Source of the DNA: Roseateles sp. YR242
Lineage (GTDB): Bacteria > Pseudomonadota > Gammaproteobacteria > Burkholderiales > Burkholderiaceae_C
Assembly: GCF_900109745.1 (NCBI RefSeq)
Contig: NZ_FOAV01000003.1
Coordinates: 372,001 to 436,000, forward strand
Length of the DNA stretch: 64,000 bases
Direction: 5' to 3'
Shown one piece after another: positions 28,719-35,652 of this stretch (position 1 is its first letter; the number at the start of each line of letters is the position of its first letter). The translations under genes were made by a program, and so were the position numbers. Below the pieces are notes generated by a model. That model was not told the origin of the DNA, ran no database searches, and was given only the letters and a program-made list of their open reading frames with translations.

Positions 28719-29204
28719 TCACCCGGCAGGCTTCATGGCCTCTCGCCGGGCCAGGCTTTCGGGGGGCCAATAAAGCTGGCGGTCGTAATACGCCGGCACG
28801 GCCGGCACGTCTGGTGGCAACACCACCCAGGGCTGCTTGGAGGCGGTGAAGATGTGGATGTCCGGCGGCACTCGGTCCGGCTCGTCCAGCGTGCCGACGC
28901 GGACGAAATGGGCCCGCTCCCCGGCTCCCGCATAGTGGCTGGAAAGGGCTACCCAGCAATCCGGGCAGCGCCAGATCACCTGGCCCTTGCCGCTGTTGGA
29001 CGGTGTGAGCACCCGTTGGGGCGTCTCACCCAGCCAGACGAAGCGGTCGGCCTCGATCATCGCGTTGAGCGCGAACGAGGCACCGGATTCGCGCTGGCAC
29101 CAGCGGCAGTGGCAGCAGTGCACAAACAGTGGGCGGTCCGTCATCCGGTAGCGGATGCGGCGGCAATCGCAGCCGCCATCGAAGCTGGGAGGGAGATCAC
29201 TCAT
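28719..29204 (-). CDS. GFA-family (glutathione-dependent formaldehyde-activating-like) protein
   Basis: 161 residues, zinc-binding beta-tent fold. Cysteine motifs: GGCDCRRIRY, VHCCHCRWCQRESGASF and CPDCWVAL, the complete set for the GFA/CENP-V family. Despite the family name, most members have unknown substrates. It lies 16 bp upstream of the GST gene on the same strand and may be transcribed after it; the shared glutathione theme supports a pair. Confidence 0.87.
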   Translation of the reverse strand: MSDLPPSFDGGCDCRRIRYRMTDRPLFVHCCHCRWCQRESGASFALNAMIEADRFVWLGETPQRVLTPSNSGKGQVIWRCPDCWVALSSHYAGAGERAHFVRVGTLDEPDRVPPDIHIFTASKQPWVVLPPDVPAVPAYYDRQLYWPPESLARREAMKPAG

Positions 29205-29220
29205 GGCACCCTCCCGCCGC

Positions 29221-29829
29221 TTACTTCAACAGGCCTTCAGCCTTCATGGCCTCCTGCACGGCCGGGCGTGCGGCCACGCGGGCCCGGTAGGCCACCAGGT
29301 TGGCGTAGCCGCTGACGTCCACGCCCACGTGCTGGCCCCAGTTGGTGACGGTGAACAGGTAGGCATCGGCCACGGTGAACTTGTCGCCCATCAGGTATTG
29401 CTTGCCGGCCAGTTGGCCGTCCAGCCATGTCAGGCGCTCATGCAGCTTGTTGCGGGCCAGCGTCTTGGCCTCTTCCGGCATGGCGGGGTTGAAGAGCGGG
29501 CTGAAACCCTTGTGCAGCTCGCTGGTCAGGAAGTTGAGCCACTCCTGCAGGCGGTAACGCTCCAGCGTGCCGTTGGGCGGGGCCAGGCCCTTGTCCGGCG
29601 CCTGATCGGCGAGGTATTGGACGATGACCGGGCCTTCGCTGAGGCGCTGGCCGTCGTTGAGCTCCAGCAGCGGCACATAACCCTTGGGGTTGATGCCGTA
29701 GAAGTCGGTGCCGTCCTGCAGCTTGTGGGTCTTGGTGCTGGCCAGGACCAGATCAGCGTCCAGGCCCGCTTCGCGCAGCACGATGTGGGGGGAGAGCGAG
29801 CAGGCGCCGGGGCTGTAATAAAGCTTCAT
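29221..29829 (-). CDS. gstA: Beta-class glutathione S-transferase
   Basis: 202 residues. The N-terminal thioredoxin-like domain begins YYSPGACSLSPHIVLREAG, matching beta-class GSTs with catalytic Cys10. The helical C-terminal domain has LMGDKFTVADAYLFTVTNWG, the N-capping box of GSTs. Start at 29829 supported by AGGAGACCCC just upstream; a longer open frame reaches 30030. Upstream of the GFA gene, co-directional. Confidence 0.9.
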   Translation of the reverse strand: MKLYYSPGACSLSPHIVLREAGLDADLVLASTKTHKLQDGTDFYGINPKGYVPLLELNDGQRLSEGPVIVQYLADQAPDKGLAPPNGTLERYRLQEWLNFLTSELHKGFSPLFNPAMPEEAKTLARNKLHERLTWLDGQLAGKQYLMGDKFTVADAYLFTVTNWGQHVGVDVSGYANLVAYRARVAARPAVQEAMKAEGLLK

Positions 29830-30044
29830 GGGGTCTCCTGTTGGAATCTGGGGGAAATCAAGCCGGCACCTTACGCGCGCTCGCGCGAGCAGGCAATGCC
29901 TGCATGCACCAGCGGGGCGTCTGCTGGTGGTGTGCCGGTGGACGGTCGGCCGCTGGACGGCGGTCGCTCGAAACAGCTCAGGGGCAGTGTCGTTCCGCAG
30001 GGGCGAGGCTTGGCCATAATCGGCCCGCATCCTGGAGGAGCGTC

Positions 30045-31661
30045 TTGAGATCCCCTGCCCCTGCTTTCCCGTCCCCGTCGCGACACGTCGGCGCCTCGGC
30101 CTTGCGTGCCCTGGCAGTCTCGGTGGCCACGATGCTGCTGCCCAGCTGGGCCGCCGCGCAGTCCGCGGCTCCCGCTGTTGACAGTCCGCTGCTCAAGCCC
30201 TGCCGGGTCGAGGGCGTTTCCACTGGCGTGCAGTGTGGGCGCATCAGTCGGTTGCTGGACCCCACCAAGCCGCAGGGCACCCGCATCGACATTCACTTCG
30301 TGGTGGTACCGGCCCTGGCCCGCAACAAGCTGCCGGACCCGGTGCTGATGCTGGCCGGCGGCCCGGGCCAGAGTGCCATCGCCCTCACCGGAGCGGTGCT
30401 GCCGCGCCTGTCGCGCCTCAACTACCGGCGCGATCTGGTCTTCATCGACCAGCGCGGCACCGGCCGTTCCGCCCCGCTGGATTGCCGGGATGACGGCGAG
30501 CAGAGCCTCAAGGAAGCCTTCGAGCCGGACCGGCGCGAGCGGCTGCTCAACGAATGCCGCCAGCGCTTGCAGGCCCTGCCCTATGGCGACCTGCGCCAGT
30601 TCACCACCACGCTGGCCATGCAGGACATGGACGCGGTGCGTGAGGCGCTGGGGGTCGAGCGCTGGAATCTGCTGGGGGCCTCCTACGGCACCCGGGCCGC
30701 GCTGGAGTATCAGCGCCAGTTTCCGCAACGGGTGCGTCGTAACGTGATCGATGGCGTGGCGCCACCGGATATGGTGCTGCCGGTGTCCTTCTCGCAGGAC
30801 GGCCAGGCCGCGCTGGATGCCGTCTTCACCAACTGCGAGCAGGATGCCGCCTGCCACGCGCGTTACCCCGCCCTGCGCGCCGACTGGCAAGCGTTGCTGC
30901 GCAGCCTGCCGCGCAAGGTCAGCATGCAGCACCCGGTCACCACCCGGACCGAGGAGGTGACGCTGACGCGCGATGCATTGGTCTCGGCGGTCCGGCCGCC
31001 GCTGTACGCGCCGACGCTGGCCGCCGCCCTGCCCGCCGCCATCCACGACGCCAGCGAAGGCCGCTTCAACGGCCTGGGCACCCTGGCCGGCATGGTGGGT
31101 GGTGGCGGGGACTCGACGCGGCTGTTCACCGGCATGCACTTCTCGGTGGTCTGCGCGGAAGATGCGCCCCGCATGGGCACGGCCACGGACGCTCCCGGAA
31201 GCGATTTCGGCACCCTGGACCGCGAGCTCTATACCAAGGCCTGCCAGCAGTGGCCGCGCGGTGTGGTGCCTGACGCGTTCTACAAGATTCCCGCCGCACG
31301 GCAGCCGGTGCTGGTGCTCAGTGGGGGTGCCGACCCGGCCACCCCGCCGCGCCATGGGGCCCGTGTGACCCAGGCCCTGGGACCGATGGCGCGCCATGTG
31401 GTGGTGCCGCAGGCGGGCCACGGGGTCGCCCTGAGCCTGAGCTGCATGCGCGACGTGCTGTTCCGCTTCATCGATGCCGCCAAGGATGAGGACGCGCTCA
31501 AGGTCGACGCCAGCTGCGCCGAGCGCATTCCACGCCCCAGCGCGTTCCTGCCACCCACCCCCGAGACGGTGGCCGCTGCCGCCTCGGCCGCTCGCGCCAC
31601 CGAGCGCCAGCGCGAGAGCCGCCGCAACCCACTTCCTTCGTCGCCGGAGACCGCTCGATGA
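30045..31661 (+). CDS. Exported alpha/beta hydrolase, tripeptidyl-aminopeptidase-like (TAP)
   Basis: 538 residues if translation starts at TTG 30045, which has GGAGGAG at 30034-30040; no ATG fits as well, and the open frame upstream shows no conserved sequence. Signal peptide: ALRALAVSVATMLLPSWAAA. Oxyanion region MLAGGPGQS and IDQRGTGRS; nucleophile elbow GASYGT (Ser); C-terminal TAP-like domain with SGGADPATPP (Asp) and PQAGHG (His). Probably cleaves N-terminal peptides or an ester in the periplasm. Its stop overlaps the ABC ATPase start (ATGA), so it heads a coupled three-gene operon. Confidence 0.87.
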   Translation: MRSPAPAFPSPSRHVGASALRALAVSVATMLLPSWAAAQSAAPAVDSPLLKPCRVEGVSTGVQCGRISRLLDPTKPQGTRIDIHFVVVPALARNKLPDPVLMLAGGPGQSAIALTGAVLPRLSRLNYRRDLVFIDQRGTGRSAPLDCRDDGEQSLKEAFEPDRRERLLNECRQRLQALPYGDLRQFTTTLAMQDMDAVREALGVERWNLLGASYGTRAALEYQRQFPQRVRRNVIDGVAPPDMVLPVSFSQDGQAALDAVFTNCEQDAACHARYPALRADWQALLRSLPRKVSMQHPVTTRTEEVTLTRDALVSAVRPPLYAPTLAAALPAAIHDASEGRFNGLGTLAGMVGGGGDSTRLFTGMHFSVVCAEDAPRMGTATDAPGSDFGTLDRELYTKACQQWPRGVVPDAFYKIPAARQPVLVLSGGADPATPPRHGARVTQALGPMARHVVVPQAGHGVALSLSCMRDVLFRFIDAAKDEDALKVDASCAERIPRPSAFLPPTPETVAAAASAARATERQRESRRNPLPSSPETAR

Positions 31662-32461
31662 TCCGCATCCATGGCCTGCACAAGGCCTTCGAGGCCCGCA
31701 CCGGCGGCGGCCTGTTCAAGCGCGCCAGCAAGCGCACCGTCACGGCCGTCGATCAGCTGGACCTGGACGCACCGGACGGAGTGATCACCGGCCTGCTGGG
31801 CCCCAACGGCGCGGGCAAGACGACCTCGCTGCGCATGCTGGCCGGCCTGTTCAAGCCGGACCGGGGCAGCATCCAGGTCGATGACATCGACGTACTGGCC
31901 CAACCGCGCGCGGCGTTGGCCCGCATGGGCGTGCTGGGCGATGCGCACGGCCTCTACCCCCGCCTCACCGCCCGCGAGAACATCGTCTATTACGCAAGGC
32001 TGCAGGGCATGCCCAAGGACCAGGCACAAGCCCGTGCGGAGGCCCTGAGCGAATTGCTGGACCTGCGCAGCATCCTGGAGCGGCGTGCCGATGGTTTCAG
32101 CCAGGGCGAACGCATGAAGACTGCGCTGGCTCGCGCCCTGGTGCACGACCCCGCCAACATCGTGCTGGATGAGCCCACCAACGGTCTGGATGTGGTGGCC
32201 ACACGCGCGCTGCGCGAGGTATTGCGCCACCTGCGTTCGCCGCAGGGTGGGGCCAAGTGCATCGTGTTTTCCAGCCACATCATGCAGGAGGTGGAGCAGC
32301 TATGTGACCAGGTGGTTGTGATGTCGCAGGGCCGCTCGGTGGCCACGGGCACGGTGCCGGACCTGCTGGCCCGCACCGGCACCGACCGTTTCGAGGACGC
32401 CTTTGTGGCCCTGGCCTTCCCGGAGGCCACTCTCACCGCTGGCCAGGAGGTCTCCGCATGA
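31658..32461 (+). CDS. ABC-2-type exporter ATP-binding protein (NatA-like)
   Basis: 267 residues. Walker A GPNGAGKTTS, signature FSQGERMKTALARAL (SQGE variant typical of NatA/drug exporters), Walker B NIVLDEPTNGLDV, H-loop FSSHIMQEV. It overlaps both neighbours by 4 bp: the TAP-like hydrolase upstream and the permease downstream. NatAB-type pairs export Na+ or small toxic molecules; the substrate here is unknown. Confidence 0.9.
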   Translation: MIRIHGLHKAFEARTGGGLFKRASKRTVTAVDQLDLDAPDGVITGLLGPNGAGKTTSLRMLAGLFKPDRGSIQVDDIDVLAQPRAALARMGVLGDAHGLYPRLTARENIVYYARLQGMPKDQAQARAEALSELLDLRSILERRADGFSQGERMKTALARALVHDPANIVLDEPTNGLDVVATRALREVLRHLRSPQGGAKCIVFSSHIMQEVEQLCDQVVVMSQGRSVATGTVPDLLARTGTDRFEDAFVALAFPEATLTAGQEVSA

Positions 32462-33648
32462 GCCGCGCTGCTTTCCACACTGCGTTCCGCGCATTTTTCA
32501 CCGTCTTCCGCAAGGAGGTGGTCGACGCCCTGCGGGATCGGCGCACGCTGTTGCGGCTGATGATTCCGGCGCTGCTGATGGGTCCGCTGATGCTGACCAT
32601 GATGTCGGGGCTGATCGCCTCGTTCGAGGAACGGGCCGAAAAGCGGGAGATCAGCGTCCTGGGCATCGAGCACGCGCCCACCCTGCGCAACTACCTGGAG
32701 CGGCAGACCTACACCGTCAAGACCGCGCCTGCTGACTACGAGGCGCAGTTGCGCTCGTCGCGGCTGGGCGATCCGGTGCTGGTGATCCCGGCGGATTTTG
32801 AGGTGATGTTGGCGGGTGGCCGCCCGGTCACTGTTGAGGTCGTGAACGACAGCGCCAACCAGCGCGCCTCTGTGGGCGTCAACACGCTCAACCGGCTGTT
32901 GCAGGGTTTCAGCCAGGAGCGCACGCTGCTGACGTTGGCGTTGCGGGGGGTGGGCACGGAGCAGCTGCAGCCGGTGAAGGTGGAGGAGCGCGACCTGGCC
33001 AGCGTGCAGGCGCGGGCTACGCGCATCACGGCCATGCTGCCGATGTTCATCATGATGGCGGTGCTCTATGGTGCGCTGACGGCGGCGCTGGACAGCACGG
33101 CAGGCGAGCGGGAGCGCGGTTCGCTGGAGCCGTTGCTGGTCAACCCTGCGCCGCATGGGGCCATCGTGGCTGGCAAATGGGGGGCGGTGGTGTTGATGGG
33201 TATGGCGGTGGCGCTGCTGTCCAACATCAGCTTCCTGCCGGCGCAGCAGCTCATGCGCAGCGACAGTTTGCAGGCCATGTTCCAGTTTGGCTGGCATGAG
33301 GCGGTGCTGTTCCTGTTGCTGCAGCTGCCACTTGGGGCGGGGCTCTCTGCGGTGCTCATGGCGCTGGCCATTCGCACCAAGACCTTCAAGGAAGCGCAGG
33401 CCAGTGCCACGCTGGTGATGACGGCGGTCTCGCTCACGCCGATGGTCTCGATCATGAACCCCGGGGCGGAGGCCAACTGGCACCTCTGGGTGCCGGGCCT
33501 GGCGCAGAACGCGCTGATGATGCTGGTGCTCAAGGGTGAGCCGCTCACCCTGATGAAGGTGATGCCCAGCATCGTAGTGGGCACCCTCCTCACCGTCGCC
33601 GGCCTCGCCTTCGTCACCCGCTCCATGCGCGCCGCAGTCGCCCGTTAA
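32458..33648 (+). CDS. ABC-2-type exporter permease (NatB-like)
   Basis: 396 residues. An N-terminal transmembrane helix (LLRLMIPALLMGPLMLTMMSG) is followed by a large extracytoplasmic domain (about residues 50-180), then five or so C-terminal membrane segments. KEVVDALRDRRTL and ERERGSLEPLLVNP are signature segments of the NatB/ABC-2 permease family. Translationally coupled to the ATPase (ATGA overlap). Last gene of the hydrolase-ABC operon; the tandem repeat region follows. Confidence 0.9.
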   Translation: MSRAAFHTAFRAFFTVFRKEVVDALRDRRTLLRLMIPALLMGPLMLTMMSGLIASFEERAEKREISVLGIEHAPTLRNYLERQTYTVKTAPADYEAQLRSSRLGDPVLVIPADFEVMLAGGRPVTVEVVNDSANQRASVGVNTLNRLLQGFSQERTLLTLALRGVGTEQLQPVKVEERDLASVQARATRITAMLPMFIMMAVLYGALTAALDSTAGERERGSLEPLLVNPAPHGAIVAGKWGAVVLMGMAVALLSNISFLPAQQLMRSDSLQAMFQFGWHEAVLFLLLQLPLGAGLSAVLMALAIRTKTFKEAQASATLVMTAVSLTPMVSIMNPGAEANWHLWVPGLAQNALMMLVLKGEPLTLMKVMPSIVVGTLLTVAGLAFVTRSMRAAVAR

Positions 33649-33665
33649 AACCACAGATGAGCAGA

Positions 33666-34026
33666 CCCTAGGCCTGAACAGCCGGGGGCTCACATCCCCG
33701 GCTCTTCTAGGCATCGAGTCGCGCAGAACGCGCGCAGCGCCGTTCAAGCGGGGCTCTGGTTAGCGAACAGGGCCACCGCCGGGCCGCCCCAAGGTGGCCC
33801 TCAGCCCCCTCGGGGGGCGGGATGGACGGGCCCTAGGACCGAACAGCCGGGGGCTCACATCCCCCACTAGCGCTCCTCTATGCAAGGAGTCGCGCAGAAC
33901 GCGCGCAGCGCCGTTCAAGCGGGGCTCTGGTTAGCGAACAGGGCCACCGCCGGGCCGCCCCAAGGTGGCCCTCAGCCCCCTCGGGGGGCGGATGGACAGG
34001 CCCTAGGCCTGAACAGCCGGGGCCCC
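33666..34026. repeat. Tandem direct repeat, two units of about 165-170 bp plus a partial third
   Basis: Unit 1 is 33666-33830, unit 2 33831-34000, and a third begins at 34001 with the first 20-odd bases. Each unit opens CCCTAGG(C/A)C(C/T)GAACAGCCGG and ends with a strongly palindromic block (GCCCCAAGGTGGCCCTCAGC, CCCCTCGGGGGGC). Units are nearly identical except for about 30 bases after the opening. The 391 bp between the permease and the DUF4902-like gene hold nothing else. No spacer pattern, so not CRISPR; probably an intergenic palindromic repeat element. Confidence 0.85.
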
Positions 34027-34039
34027 AAAACACCGGGGG

Positions 34040-34411
34040 TCAATGTTTTATCGCGAGAGCTTCCTGAACGCGTTGCTGCCACGGCAGCGTATGCACGATG
34101 CCGTTGAGCTGGATGGCGGATTCGAGCGGTGCCAGCACTTCGCCAGCGCGGTTGAGGAACTGCAGATTGGTCACCAGGGCCATGGGATCGACCATGCTGA
34201 CCATGCCGTACGGCATGCAGACCCAGTCCCACGCCACGCCGGCCGCACCCAGTTCCGACTCGCCCGACCACAGGGTTTGCCCCATGGCCGGCTGCTCGTC
34301 GTCTCCCGCCACCAACACGCGCGTGCTCAAATGCGCGAACTGCAAGCGAGGAAGCCGCTGGACATCACACAATATTCGCGGCCATGCGTACACAATCCAT
34401 GCTGGAGTCAT
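34040..34411 (-). CDS. DUF4902-like protein, divergent from the LuxR gene
   Basis: About 123 residues. The segment GVAWDWVCMPYGMVSMVDPM...VTNLQFLNRAGEVLAPLES...PWQQRV resembles DUF4902, a small family encoded beside luxI/luxR genes in Burkholderia. The assignment is from memory of the family pattern. The start is uncertain: ATG at 34411 has no clear ribosome site, and the frame stays open to 34480. Divergent from the LuxR homologue with about 170 bp between. Inferred role: modulation of the quorum-sensing circuit. Confidence 0.55.
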   Translation of the reverse strand: MTPAWIVYAWPRILCDVQRLPRLQFAHLSTRVLVAGDDEQPAMGQTLWSGESELGAAGVAWDWVCMPYGMVSMVDPMALVTNLQFLNRAGEVLAPLESAIQLNGIVHTLPWQQRVQEALAIKH

Positions 34412-34582
34412 TGTCAGAATTGTTGAGTTGAATTGGCGGGTTTGTTGCTCCCTGACTTGAAGTGTGGGCACGAAGCGCAAACACCGCCAGCTGTAAACCC
34501 TAGCAGGGGCGGGAATGCGTCACAACGCTTCTGGCCTCCGCAGGCCAGATACAAGGAACGGCCCTTGAGGCCGGGGCAATCG

Positions 34583-35305
34583 ATGCTGCAAGGCGGATAC
34601 CAGTCAGTGCTCGAGGCGCGCTCACGGGATGAATTCCGGAGCGAGATCACGCGGTTCGCGAATGATCTGGACTTCGAACGTTTCTCGGCCATCCTGGTCG
34701 TGGACCGGGCCGTGGGCAGCTCGGATTTCATCGCCGTGGAAAACGCGCCGGCGGGCTTCAGCAATATCTTCAATGACCCGCGGCTGGGCAAGAAAGACCC
34801 GGTCATGCAGCATTGCAAGCGCCAGAGCGTGCCCATCGTCTGGAACCAGCAGACCTACCTCAAGCATGACGCACCCGAGCTCTGGGAAGCGCAGGCGCCG
34901 TTCGGCTACAAGGAAGGCATCTCGCTGGCGTTGCACCTGCCCGAAGGCCGTCACTTCGTGCTGGGTGTGAACCGCGAACAGCGCCTCCCCAACAACCCGG
35001 TCACCCTCACCCGCATGGTCGCCGACTTGCAGCTGTTCGCCGTGCACGCGGTCGACGCCGCCATGCGTGTGCTGCTGCCCCACACCGCCAGCGCCGCAGA
35101 GGCCGACACCCCCCGGCTCACGCCGCGGGAGCTGCAGTGCCTGCACTGGACCATGGAAGGCAAGACCGCCTGGGAAGTGGGCACCATCCTCTCCATCACG
35201 GAGCGGACCGCTGTGCTGCACATCAACAATGCCATGCACAAGCTGGGCTGTACCAACAAGCATCAGGCGGTGCTCAAAGCCTTGCGGCTGGGCCTGATCC
35301 GCTGA
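34583..35305 (+). CDS. LuxR-family AHL-receptor homologue (solo)
   Basis: 240 residues. The N-terminal autoinducer-binding domain (about 1-165) keeps D72-P73 (KKDPVMQH), W87 (VPIVW) and Gly (YKEGISLALH). However, the residues matching TraR W57 and Y61 are F59 and F63, fixed by spacing 13 and 9 before D72. The C-terminal LuxR HTH is intact: LTPRELQCLHWTMEGKTAWE and ITERTAVLHINNAMHKLGCT. No luxI lies in the window. It sits 125 bp upstream of the peptide gene, with a lux-box-like repeat between, so it probably controls the peptide/exporter operon and may have altered ligand preference. Start at 34583; frame open further upstream. Confidence 0.9.
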   Translation: MLQGGYQSVLEARSRDEFRSEITRFANDLDFERFSAILVVDRAVGSSDFIAVENAPAGFSNIFNDPRLGKKDPVMQHCKRQSVPIVWNQQTYLKHDAPELWEAQAPFGYKEGISLALHLPEGRHFVLGVNREQRLPNNPVTLTRMVADLQLFAVHAVDAAMRVLLPHTASAAEADTPRLTPRELQCLHWTMEGKTAWEVGTILSITERTAVLHINNAMHKLGCTNKHQAVLKALRLGLIR

Positions 35306-35330
35306 TGCTGCCGCGTCCGAAAGCCTGAAA

Positions 35331-35352
35331 ACACTGTAAGAGCTGACAGTTA
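35331..35352. promoter_or_regulatory. Candidate lux box upstream of the peptide gene
   Basis: ACTGTAAGAGCTGACAGT: perfect 5-bp inverted arms (ACTGT 35333-35337, ACAGT 35346-35350) around 8 bases. This gives the CTG-N10-CAG core that LuxR-type regulators bind. It lies 26 bp after the luxR stop and about 80 bp before the peptide start, a sensible place for activation. Inferred only. Confidence 0.5.
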
Positions 35353-35430
35353 TGCAGGCTGGCGCTGACTGCTTCAATTCGTTCCGTGCACATCACTTAT
35401 TGATGCACCCCACCGAATCTGGAGCGTCTC

Positions 35431-35610
35431 ATGCAAGCCCAACATCCTTCCGTCATCGCCAACACCGAAGAACAAGCGCTGGTCGAGCTGGACCTGGAGA
35501 CCCTGGTCCACGTCGGCGGTGGCACGCCCAAGGGCACCTGGCAGGAAGAAGCGCTGACTGTCACCGTGGAATCCGTGGACACCAGCCCCACGCCCAAGGG
35601 CACCTGGTAA
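35431..35610 (+). CDS. Double-glycine peptide precursor with twin TPKGTW motifs
   Basis: 59 codons, with GGAG six bases before ATG 35431. Leader: residues 1-31 end LVELDLETLVHVGGG. If cleavage follows the third Gly, hydrophobic residues fall at -4 (V), -7 (L), -12 (L) and -15 (L), exactly the double-glycine leader pattern read by C39 peptidases. The predicted mature peptide is 28 residues, acidic, with no Cys. It begins and ends with TPKGTW, encoded by identical 18-nt sequences at 35524-35541 and 35590-35607. The next two genes encode an HlyD adaptor and a C39 ABC exporter. Not a family I recognise; a bacteriocin or a secreted signal are both possible. Confidence 0.85.
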   Translation: MQAQHPSVIANTEEQALVELDLETLVHVGGGTPKGTWQEEALTVTVESVDTSPTPKGTW

Positions 35611-35615
35611 ACCCC

Positions 35616-35637
35616 TCGCGAATCGCCGGATTCGCGA
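35616..35637 (+). promoter_or_regulatory. Perfect hairpin between the peptide and exporter genes
   Basis: TCGCGAATC-GCCG-GATTCGCGA: 9-bp perfect stem, 4-base loop, starting 5 bp after the peptide stop and ending just before the GGAGG of the hlyD-like gene. No T-run. Probably an attenuator or mRNA 3'-stabiliser that lets the peptide be made in excess of its exporter. Confidence 0.55.
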
Positions 35638-35652
35638 CCTGGAGGTAAAGCG

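Noticed and set aside
33666-34026. Tandem repeat considered as CRISPR array
   Set aside because: Units are about 165 bp and contiguous with no unique spacers, and no cas gene is near.
34400-34419. Second CTG-N10-CAG site in the LuxR/DUF4902 gap as a lux box
   Set aside because: Only the 3-bp core matches and such cores are frequent; not listed as a feature.
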